A stretch of 64,000 bases of DNA from Phyllobacterium bourgognense (GTDB taxonomy: Bacteria; Pseudomonadota; Alphaproteobacteria; Rhizobiales; Rhizobiaceae), in contig NZ_QPJM01000001.1 in assembly GCF_003337575.1 (NCBI RefSeq), positions 682,001 through 746,000 on the forward strand, read 5' to 3'. Positions 1 through 7,052 of this stretch are shown here, one piece after another. The position numbers were made by a program, and so were the translations under genes. Under the pieces are notes generated by a model that worked only from the letters and a program-made list of their open reading frames with translations, ran no database searches and had not been told where the DNA came from. The first letter of the stretch is position 1; every line of letters starts with the position of its first letter.

Positions 1-47
1 GATCGATGGAAGATCCAAAGCTGACCGTTGACCTGTTTACCGCCCCA

Positions 48-1016
48 TTATGGAATCAACAGCAGCTTGCCGGTTGTGGTCCGGCTCTCCATGTCGAGAT
101 GCGCCCGAGCGGCTTCAGCAAGCGCATAGACGCCACCTATCTTCAACTTCAGCGAACCGTCCGCGACCCAGTCGAAAAGCTGCTGCGTACGACCGCGGAA
201 CAGCTCCGGGGTGTGGATATGGTCGAAAAAAGTCGCATAGCCGATTTTGATGCTTTTAGGCAGCTTCATGATATCCAATGGACCGGGCCCGCCGAGCACC
301 GGCCCGTACCAGCAAAATGTACCGCAGCGGCGGAGCGAATCGAGTGAGCCATGGAAGGTTTTTGGGCCTGAACCGTCATAGACAACATTAACGCCTTCCC
401 CCCCGGTCAGGTGGAGGACGCCCTCTGCGAACTGTCCCTCGGTATCGACGATGACGTGATCGGCACCAGCCTCCTTTGCTGCCGCGATCTTGTCTTCCGA
501 CGAGACGCGTCCGATCACGCGTCCGCCCTTCAACTTTATGATCTGGGTCAGGAGAAGGCCCAGCCCGCCGGCACCCGCATGAACGAGGGCGATGTCACCC
601 GGCTGCACAGGATAGAAATCGGTGGCGAAGTGACTGGCGGTCAGACCCTGCATCATGACTGATGTGGCCGTACGATCATCCAGGGCGTCGGGAATTCTAA
701 CAAGCGAATCTGCCAAAATGGAATGGCGCTCGGCGTAGCTTCCGGGTGCGTAGACCCAAGCAACCCGATCGCCGACTGCAAAACCATCGACCCCATCGCC
801 GACGGATAACACGCGCCCCGCGCCTTCAACGCCGAGAATTTTCGGGTTCGCCATCTCGGTCCACGCCATGCCTAGGCGCACACCAATGTCCATGAAGTTC
901 ACACCGGCCGCGGCGACTTCGACAACGGCATGTCCCGGCATCACCACCGGCTCTGCGCAATCGACGAAATCCATCACGTCGGTGCCTCCGACTTTTTTCA
1001 TAACCACGGCTTTCAT
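48..1016 (-). CDS. Quinone oxidoreductase / zinc-independent MDR alcohol dehydrogenase
   Basis: A 322-residue medium-chain dehydrogenase/reductase of the quinone oxidoreductase (Qor) branch, expected to reduce quinones or enones with NADPH in the cytosol. The N-terminal GroES-like fold runs to about residue 120, followed by a nucleotide-binding Rossmann fold with a glycine-rich HAGAGGLGLLLTQ segment near residues 146-158. The catalytic-zinc cysteines of alcohol dehydrogenases are not evident, which fits Qor. The ATG at 1016 is preceded by a good aaggaga ribosome site. It lies 50 bases after the TetR gene on the same strand, so that regulator probably controls it. The substrate cannot be told from sequence. 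Confidence 0.88.
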   Translation of the reverse strand: MKAVVMKKVGGTDVMDFVDCAEPVVMPGHAVVEVAAAGVNFMDIGVRLGMAWTEMANPKILGVEGAGRVLSVGDGVDGFAVGDRVAWVYAPGSYAERHSILADSLVRIPDALDDRTATSVMMQGLTASHFATDFYPVQPGDIALVHAGAGGLGLLLTQIIKLKGGRVIGRVSSEDKIAAAKEAGADHVIVDTEGQFAEGVLHLTGGEGVNVVYDGSGPKTFHGSLDSLRRCGTFCWYGPVLGGPGPLDIMKLPKSIKIGYATFFDHIHTPELFRGRTQQLFDWVADGSLKLKIGGVYALAEAARAHLDMESRTTTGKLLLIP

Positions 1017-1066
1017 AGCCTCTCCTTTTCTTGACTGATTGTTCCAAAAATGGCTAAAATTTTTAC

Positions 1067-1633
1067 CTACTCAATCGCGCGAAGCGCCAGGCGTCCGAGG
1101 GATTTCAATTGCTTTCGACTTGCGCCGCTGCGTGCGGCGATGCGGATGCCCGCGACGCTCGCAAAAAGGAAATCTGCCATCGCGTCGGAGGACAAAGTTC
1201 GGCTTATATCGCCTGCGGCTTGAGCCTCTTCCAAGCGCTGGCGCGTGGCGTGCATCAAACGTCGGTCTGCGGTTTGATAAATGTGTGTGAGTTCTGGTCG
1301 GCTTTGGCCGAATTCGCAAATCGAATTGATGCCGAGGCAGGCTTGCTCCGCTGTTTTTACCACGCGATCCACCATCGCCCGGATACTATCCACCGCGCGC
1401 GGTTCATTGCGCAGCATTATGAGGTGTGCATTGGTTTCTTCTGTCGAGTAGCGCTCCACGGCGAGGCAGTAAAGCTTCCACTTGTCGCCGAACGTGTCGT
1501 ATAGGCTCTGCCTCCCGATCCTCATGGCGCGCACAAGCATGTCCGTGGATGTGCCGTCGAAGCCATGCTCGCGAAACACGCCGATTGCTGCGTCCAGCAC
1601 CTGTTCTTTGTCGAATTCCTTAGTTCGTGCCAT
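1067..1633 (-). CDS. TetR/AcrR family transcriptional regulator
   Basis: A TetR-type repressor of 188 residues if it starts at the ATG at 1633 (MARTKEFD...); an upstream in-frame ATG at 1642 is also possible. The N-terminal helix-turn-helix spans about residues 8-55 (FREHGFDGTSTDMLVRAM and the recognition helix with SLYDTFGDKW). The C-terminal half, with cysteine-containing helices, would bind the ligand. It is co-directional with and directly upstream of the quinone oxidoreductase gene, so autoregulation plus control of that enzyme is the simplest reading. The inducer is unknown, probably an electrophile or quinone if the pairing is functional. Confidence 0.88.
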   Translation of the reverse strand: MARTKEFDKEQVLDAAIGVFREHGFDGTSTDMLVRAMRIGRQSLYDTFGDKWKLYCLAVERYSTEETNAHLIMLRNEPRAVDSIRAMVDRVVKTAEQACLGINSICEFGQSRPELTHIYQTADRRLMHATRQRLEEAQAAGDISRTLSSDAMADFLFASVAGIRIAARSGASRKQLKSLGRLALRAIE

Positions 1634-1788
1634 AAGCCTCATCTAGGAATAATGGAACGATCTGTCAAGAATGACGCTGTGAAATAAACTGGACCGGCAT
1701 GGAAAACGCGGCATGGCCCATCATCAGGCAAGTACAAGGGCAGCATCACAATGCTGCCCTTGTGAGACGGTTCGCGCCGGGAGGCCAG

Positions 1789-2568
1789 CTATTTGCCCAC
1801 GGCTGCGCTTTCAATCAGCCGCGCAACCGGTTCTGGATTTGAGACCATCACCACATGCGAAGCACCTTTGACGACGACGGTCTGGTGCGAATGCGCCCGC
1901 TCTGCCATGAATGCCAGAGACTGCGGCGGTATATTCTTGTCTTTGTCGCCGTAGATGAACCAAGACGAAATATGTTTCCAGGCTGGATCGCCCGATGCCT
2001 CATTCAGGGCCGATTCTGTCACCGGTCTTTGTGTTGCGGCCATTAGTTTGGCATCGACCTCGGGTAATTCTGCCGCAAACTGCTCGTGGAACTTGTCCTG
2101 CTGAATGTACAGGTCGGTGCCACCGCCGGAGAGCTTCACGGGCGGAGCGAGCGTCGGACCGAGCGTGCTCCCGGGGAATTTTCCTGTCAGTCCAACGGCG
2201 GTTTCGCCCGCTTCGGGCGCAAACGCGCTGACATAGACCAGGGCCTTCACGTTGTCATGGCCGTTTGCCGCCGAGCTGACGACGCTACCGCCATAGGAAT
2301 GGCCGACCAAAACAACGGGCGATTTTATGCTGTTCACGATATCGGAAATGTAACCCGCATCGCTAGCGACGCCGCGCAGGGGATTGGCGGCTGCCACTAT
2401 CGGATAGCCGTCTTTCTCAAGTATTTTGATGACGCCGTTCCAGCTCGACGTATCGGCGAATGCCCCATGCACAAGGACGATCGTTGGTTTAGCAGGCTGC
2501 TGTGCGTGCGCCTGCAAACCGCTCAACAGGACGCCCGCCATCGCGAGCGCCGCTAATAACTTGTTCAT
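1789..2568 (-). CDS. Exported alpha/beta hydrolase
   Basis: A 259-residue alpha/beta hydrolase with a Sec signal peptide (MNKLLAALAMAGVLLSG then AHA-Q, cleavage near residue 22). Visible fold landmarks are the oxyanion VLVHGAFAD segment, the nucleophile elbow GHSYGG (Ser nucleophile) and a C-terminal GASHVV histidine. The start at 2568 is chosen because aggaaa lies at proper spacing and the signal peptide starts there; an upstream ATG at 2607 would put a charged stretch before it. It is the last gene of the minus-strand hydrolase/reductase set that begins at the epoxide hydrolase. Substrate unknown; esterase or lactonase activity is plausible. Confidence 0.85.
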   Translation of the reverse strand: MNKLLAALAMAGVLLSGLQAHAQQPAKPTIVLVHGAFADTSSWNGVIKILEKDGYPIVAAANPLRGVASDAGYISDIVNSIKSPVVLVGHSYGGSVVSSAANGHDNVKALVYVSAFAPEAGETAVGLTGKFPGSTLGPTLAPPVKLSGGGTDLYIQQDKFHEQFAAELPEVDAKLMAATQRPVTESALNEASGDPAWKHISSWFIYGDKDKNIPPQSLAFMAERAHSHQTVVVKGASHVVMVSNPEPVARLIESAAVGK

Positions 2569-2635
2569 TTGAATTTTCCTTTTTGACATATTTACAGTGC
2601 CGCTCAAGTTTACTTACGCTCAAGTCGGTGGTGAA

Positions 2636-3475
2636 TCAGACTTGGGCCCGCGGATAGTCGGTGGATACACTAAGGGCCCGCCAGTGTTCCAGTTCTTCCA
2701 GCTTTGCCCGATCAGCCTGCTCGATGGCTGCCAGTGCATCGCTTCCAAGCGGCAGCCGCAACGGCGGCTTACCCATTGCGGCGACCTCAAGTATGACCTG
2801 GGCGGCGCGTGCTGGATCGCCTGGCTGCCGCCCGTTCAATTCACGCTGCATGCTCGCCGCTCGACCGACGACTGCTTCGTATTCGGGGCGCCCTTCACTC
2901 AGTTGGGTCGAAGATCCCGCGAAGTCGGTGCGGAAACCGCCGGGCTCGATGATGGTGACCTTGACGCCTATCAACTCCATCTCCCGGGCGAGAACTTCAG
3001 AGAAGCCCTCGACACCCCATTTGGCGGCGGAGTAGGATGCACGGCCCGGAGCGCCGATCCGGCCACCCACTGACGAGAATTGGATGATATGGCCGGCATG
3101 CTGTTTTCTCATTAAAGGAATAGCCGCTTTGGTAACGATGATCGTTCCGAACAAGTTGGTTTCGATTTGCCTGCGAAAGTCATCGAGGTCGGTGTCTTCG
3201 ACAGAATTGATGTTGCCGTATCCGGCATTGTTCACGAGGACATCGATCCCGCCGAAGTTATCGATGGCGATGCGCATGGCGGCCTCCGCGGCGACTGGAT
3301 CCGTCACATCGAGCGCGGCAGTTCTGACCGCATCTCCATAGCGCTCCTCAAGATCAGACAGCCGTGCGGGTTCCCGCGCGCTGGCGACAAGACGATGACC
3401 GGCGTTAAGCACGGCTTCTGACAGGGCCCGACCGAGACCGCGCGAGCTGCCGGTTATGAACCACCGTTGCGACAT
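2636..3475 (-). CDS. Short-chain dehydrogenase/reductase (SDR), classical type
   Basis: A 279-residue SDR. The cofactor motif TGSSRGLGRAL sits at residues 8-18, the NNAGYG structural motif near 88, and the active-site YSAAKWG (Tyr-x3-Lys) near 150-156 with the preceding Ser at SSVGG. Arg/Ser in the cofactor loop suggest NADP(H). The start has a strong gaggagaagg ribosome site. It belongs to the same-strand series of hydrolases, with a 33-base gap to the cytochrome P460 gene. It probably reduces or oxidises an alcohol/ketone intermediate released by the neighbouring hydrolases, but this role is inferred only from context. Confidence 0.88.
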   Translation of the reverse strand: MSQRWFITGSSRGLGRALSEAVLNAGHRLVASAREPARLSDLEERYGDAVRTAALDVTDPVAAEAAMRIAIDNFGGIDVLVNNAGYGNINSVEDTDLDDFRRQIETNLFGTIIVTKAAIPLMRKQHAGHIIQFSSVGGRIGAPGRASYSAAKWGVEGFSEVLAREMELIGVKVTIIEPGGFRTDFAGSSTQLSEGRPEYEAVVGRAASMQRELNGRQPGDPARAAQVILEVAAMGKPPLRLPLGSDALAAIEQADRAKLEELEHWRALSVSTDYPRAQV

Positions 3476-3508
3476 GAAATCCTTCTCCTCAGGTAAAGTC
3501 CGGCCTGA

Positions 3509-4018
3509 CTAGGGTGCAAGCCGCGTAAAGACAAAGTCGTGATCTTTTACGAGCGCCTCATGGCAGGCGAAACAGGTTTCATGCTGGGCTGAGTCGACGG
3601 GTTTGCCGTCCACAAACCGGCCAAATCCCCAGCCGCCGGTGGCCGGGTATTTCTTTGAATCTTTCACCATGATCTGGACAGTCGTCGCAGCACCGGGAAT
3701 GGAGGCTGGTGCGAATTCGGGCGACTGAACATGCTTCCAGGCGAGCTTCGTCAGGATGGTTCCGTCGGGGAAAGGAAGTTTCCCCTCGCGATAGGCATTT
3801 ACCGCAATCGCATTCCCGAGTACCGCCCGAAGCTCATTGAGGGGTTCGCCTTCCTGTGCTGGCGCGATCAGCTCCCATTGCCGATAGCCTTCGGGAATAG
3901 TGACGCCGTAGATCGGAGACGCTATCCGCGCATCCGGATCACCGTCTGCTGCGGCCGCAACTGCCGCGATTCCTGACCCCACTACGACGGCAAGAAACGC
4001 CAAATGACCAGCTTTCAT
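3509..4018 (-). CDS. Cytochrome P460 family c-type haem protein
   Basis: A 169-residue exported protein with a signal peptide (MKAGHLAFLAVVVGSG to about AAAADG) and a single haem-attachment motif CFACH near residues 151-155 close to the C-terminus, as in the cytochrome P460 fold. The central part (YREGKLPFPDGT...AWKH) matches the usual P460-domain layout. It overlaps the upstream alpha/beta hydrolase by four bases (ATGA), so the two are translationally coupled. The family includes periplasmic hydroxylamine/NO-oxidising and general haem proteins; no nitrification genes are nearby, so a redox partner or peroxide/NO-related role is a guess. Confidence 0.8.
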   Translation of the reverse strand: MKAGHLAFLAVVVGSGIAAVAAAADGDPDARIASPIYGVTIPEGYRQWELIAPAQEGEPLNELRAVLGNAIAVNAYREGKLPFPDGTILTKLAWKHVQSPEFAPASIPGAATTVQIMVKDSKKYPATGGWGFGRFVDGKPVDSAQHETCFACHEALVKDHDFVFTRLAP

Positions 4019-5094
4019 GGGGCAGTCTCCTCAAAACCGTCGACGTCGATGATAGCCTCGGCGAAAGGGTGGGGCGCTTCTTGAGGCAGATTGTGGCCGA
4101 TGCCACCTGTTATTACGCGGTGTTCATATTTGCCGGAAAACTTCTTGAAATAGATGCTGGCGTCGGGATGCGGAGCTCCATTGGCGTCGCCTTCTAGGGT
4201 TATGGTTGGCACCGTGATGATTGGACCCCGGGCCAGCTGCTTTTCAAGATCGTCATACTTGGACTCGCCTTCAGCCAGGCCAAGCCGCCAGCGATAATTA
4301 TGCACTACGATGGCGACATGATCCGGATTGTCAAAGGCAGCGGCGCTGCGATCAAAGATGGCATCGTCGAACTTCCACTGCGGCGATGCGAGCCGCCAGA
4401 TAAGCTTGGCAAAATCCCGCGTGTATTTCTCGTAACCGTCCCTGCCTCGCTCGGTGGCAAAGTAGAACTGATACCACCATGCGAGCTCGGCTTCGGGCGG
4501 CAGCGGGATCTTGTTGGCCTCCTGGCTCCCGATGAGATAACCGCTGACGGAGACCATGGCCTTGCAGCGCTCGGGCCAGAGCGCCGCCACGATGTTGGCC
4601 GTCCTTGCACCCCAATCAAAACCGCCGATCACCGCTTTTTTAATCGCGAGTGCGTCCATCAAGGCGATGATATCGGCGGCGATCACCGCTTGCTGGCCGT
4701 TCCGGACCGTTTCAGCCGATAGAAAGTGTGTGGTGCCATGGCCGCGCAAGTGGGGGACGATGACCCGGTATCCAGCCGACGCCAGAATTTCAGCGACATC
4801 GACGTAGCTGTGGATGTCGTATGGCCAGCCGTGCAGAAGAATGACCGGAGACCCGTCGGCGGGGCCGTCTTCGGAATACCCTACGTTCAAGTCACCGGCC
4901 TCGATCTGTTTCAGCGAGCGGAAAGATGTGCGCGGCGGAGGGACGGTTGCTGAGAGCTTCCGCGGTGTCTTCTCGGTCTGGGCGGTTGCAGTCCCGGTGA
5001 TGGCGAGTTCGGCAATGGCAAAAGCTGCGGCCGTTGTCCCAAGAAAGCGTCGGCGAGTGTGATCGATAGGTTCATAGGTTTTTCTGGTGGCCAT
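4015..5094 (-). CDS. Tat-exported alpha/beta hydrolase (haloalkane dehalogenase/epoxide hydrolase-like)
   Basis: A 359-residue protein with a twin-arginine signal (TRRRFLGTTAAAFAIAEL, residues 13-30), so it should be exported folded. The hydrolase core has the oxyanion motif LLHGWPYD near 85-92 and the nucleophile elbow GGFDWGART (Asp nucleophile, near 157-165). An Asp nucleophile points to dehalogenase/epoxide-hydrolase chemistry rather than a serine esterase. A GIGHNLPQ histidine lies near the C-terminus. The ribosome site aagga precedes the ATG at 5094. It overlaps the cytochrome P460 gene by 4 bases and sits 24 bases after the OsmC gene. Confidence 0.87.
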   Translation of the reverse strand: MATRKTYEPIDHTRRRFLGTTAAAFAIAELAITGTATAQTEKTPRKLSATVPPPRTSFRSLKQIEAGDLNVGYSEDGPADGSPVILLHGWPYDIHSYVDVAEILASAGYRVIVPHLRGHGTTHFLSAETVRNGQQAVIAADIIALMDALAIKKAVIGGFDWGARTANIVAALWPERCKAMVSVSGYLIGSQEANKIPLPPEAELAWWYQFYFATERGRDGYEKYTRDFAKLIWRLASPQWKFDDAIFDRSAAAFDNPDHVAIVVHNYRWRLGLAEGESKYDDLEKQLARGPIITVPTITLEGDANGAPHPDASIYFKKFSGKYEHRVITGGIGHNLPQEAPHPFAEAIIDVDGFEETAP

Positions 5095-5118
5095 ATCTGG
5101 ATTTCCTTCAAGTATGTA

Positions 5119-5562
5119 TCAGGCTTGATTGGGGGTAATTTTGACCAGATTGATTGCGACATCGATGTTGCCGCGCGTAGCCTTGGAATACGGGCACGTC
5201 TGATGGGCGGCATTCAGCAAGGCGCGGGCGACGTCGTCCTCGATGCCAGGCAGGATGACGTTCAGGCGGACACGGAGAAAATATGCGCCGCCCGAGACAT
5301 TCAAATCCACCTCGGCCTCAACCGCCAGGTCTGCCGGAAGTGCGATCTTCGTCCGCTTGGCTTCAATCTGAATCGCCCCTTCGAAACAAGCCGACCAGCC
5401 GGCGGCAAACAGCTGTTCGGGATTGGTGCCGCTGCCTGGGATACCGGGAACCGAAAGCCTGATGTCCAGCCGGCCATCAGAACTGCGGGACTTGCCGTTT
5501 TCACGCCCGCCGGTAGTGCGGACCTTGGCGGTATAGAGTAGCGTCGCATGCTCGTTCATCAT
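5119..5562 (-). CDS. Organic hydroperoxide resistance protein (Ohr/OsmC family)
   Basis: A 147-residue Ohr-type thiol peroxidase that reduces organic and lipid hydroperoxides in the cytosol. The two redox cysteines are visible at Cys59 (AAGWSACFEGA) and Cys123 (AHQTCPYSKATRG), with the catalytic Arg near residue 20. Length and motif spacing match the Ohr subgroup. Tandem ATGs at 5562 and 5559 follow gaggaaatcat. It lies inside the hydrolase operon between the epoxide hydrolase and the Tat hydrolase rather than beside an OhrR regulator, which suggests control by the operon's own regulator. Confidence 0.92.
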   Translation of the reverse strand: MMNEHATLLYTAKVRTTGGRENGKSRSSDGRLDIRLSVPGIPGSGTNPEQLFAAGWSACFEGAIQIEAKRTKIALPADLAVEAEVDLNVSGGAYFLRVRLNVILPGIEDDVARALLNAAHQTCPYSKATRGNIDVAINLVKITPNQA

Positions 5563-5587
5563 ATGATTTCCTCAGAGATACCGGTCA

Positions 5588-6862
5588 TCAGCGCAGCGAC
5601 CTGAACGCGTTCCGCACCTCTTCGGTGAAGAGCCGTGGTTGCTCCCAAGCGGCAAAATGACCGCCGTCCTCGACCTCGTTGAAATAGATCAGGTTGTGGT
5701 AACAACGCTCAGCCCAAGTCCGCGGCGCGCAATAAATCTCACCGGGAAATACGCTCACGGCCACAGGCATCGTTGCTATGTCGACGGCGTTGAAATTGTT
5801 GGAATGGTCTTCCCAATAGATTTGCGCGGCTGAGGCTCCGGTACCAGTCAGCCAATAAAGCGAGATGTCATCGAGCATTTCGTCGCGGGTTAAGACATTC
5901 TCCGGATCCCCGTCGCTGTATGTCCATGTAGCGAATTTCTCATAGATCCATGCAGCGAGGCCGGCGGGTGAATCCACCAGCGAATAACCGATCGTCTGCG
6001 GCCGCGTCACCATCATGGCCGCATAGCCGGAGCTGTCTTTGTAGAAGGTATCAAGCGCCTTGAAAGCTGCTTTTTCCTTGTCAGTCAGATTATCCGGGGC
6101 CGGTCCGCCTGCGGTAAGGATGGACGCAATTTCTTTTGGGACAGTCCCGGGCATATTGACGTGAATGCCAATTAGCCCGGCGACATTCTGCAACGCCATG
6201 CGGTGCGAGATGACGGAGCCGCAGTCACCGCCCTGTGACACGTAGCGGTCATATCCCAATCGCTGCATGAGCATTCCCCATGCCCGGCCGATATGATCCG
6301 AGCCCCAACCCGTCGCAGTTGGTTTTCCGGAAAAGCCGAAGCCGGGGATCGAGGGCACGACAAGATGGAATGCGTCGTCGGCGCTGCCGCCATGCGCTGT
6401 TGGGTCAGTGAGTGGCTCGATCACCTTGATCATCTCCAGGATCGACCCGGGCCAGCCGTGCGTCATGATCATCGGCAGGGCGTTCTCATGCGGGGAACGG
6501 ACGTGGATGAAATGAATATCGAGGCCATCGATTTCGGTCACGAACATGGGGAGGGCGTTGAGCTTCGCCTCAATCTTCCGCCAGTCGTAGTCCGTTGCCC
6601 AGTAGTGCAGCATCTCCTGAAGCTTGGCGAGTTGCACGCCTTGGGACTGGTCAATGACGGTCTCCCGGGCAGGTAAGCGTGTCATCACCAGTCGCTGGCG
6701 CAGATCGGCAAGCGCCTGGTCCGGTACGTGAACCCGGAAAGGACGGATCGCATCGTTCTTGACCGCTGCGCGCACGCGGGCCGGAAGTATGCTCAGGGCC
6801 CCCGCGGCAGCTGAGCCGATCAAAAAACGACGCCGCGTCGGCAATAGTGATGATACGGGCAT
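5588..6862 (-). CDS. Epoxide hydrolase with N-terminal EHN domain, Tat-exported
   Basis: A 424-residue epoxide hydrolase of the microsomal-EH-like family. After a twin-arginine signal (TRRRFLIGSAAAGALSI) comes the EHN domain (PFRVHVPDQALADLRQRL) and then the alpha/beta hydrolase core. Its oxyanion motif is MTHGWPGS, the Asp nucleophile is in SQGGDCGS, and the late acid/His are in FNEVEDGGHFAAW. The ATG at 6862 is preferred because gaggag lies 7 bases upstream; the longer frame would need a TTG. It heads the minus-strand operon and is divergent from the large winged-helix ATPase regulator, the natural candidate to control it. The export signal is unusual for this family. Confidence 0.9.
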   Translation of the reverse strand: MPVSSLLPTRRRFLIGSAAAGALSILPARVRAAVKNDAIRPFRVHVPDQALADLRQRLVMTRLPARETVIDQSQGVQLAKLQEMLHYWATDYDWRKIEAKLNALPMFVTEIDGLDIHFIHVRSPHENALPMIMTHGWPGSILEMIKVIEPLTDPTAHGGSADDAFHLVVPSIPGFGFSGKPTATGWGSDHIGRAWGMLMQRLGYDRYVSQGGDCGSVISHRMALQNVAGLIGIHVNMPGTVPKEIASILTAGGPAPDNLTDKEKAAFKALDTFYKDSSGYAAMMVTRPQTIGYSLVDSPAGLAAWIYEKFATWTYSDGDPENVLTRDEMLDDISLYWLTGTGASAAQIYWEDHSNNFNAVDIATMPVAVSVFPGEIYCAPRTWAERCYHNLIYFNEVEDGGHFAAWEQPRLFTEEVRNAFRSLR

Positions 6863-7052
6863 GACGATACTCCTCAAAAAGCGATTTCTGTGAAAACATT
6901 TAGATCGGGGCCACAGGAAACGCCCGTTATGCGCTGTTATGTTCTGTTAGCTGCTGCGAGCAGCAGCATTCCGGATGATCCTGAATTCCGACGCTTCGGC
7001 GCGGATGTCCTGTGAACCATGGGGCGATGAGTTGTTGGCTGTGAGGGATGGC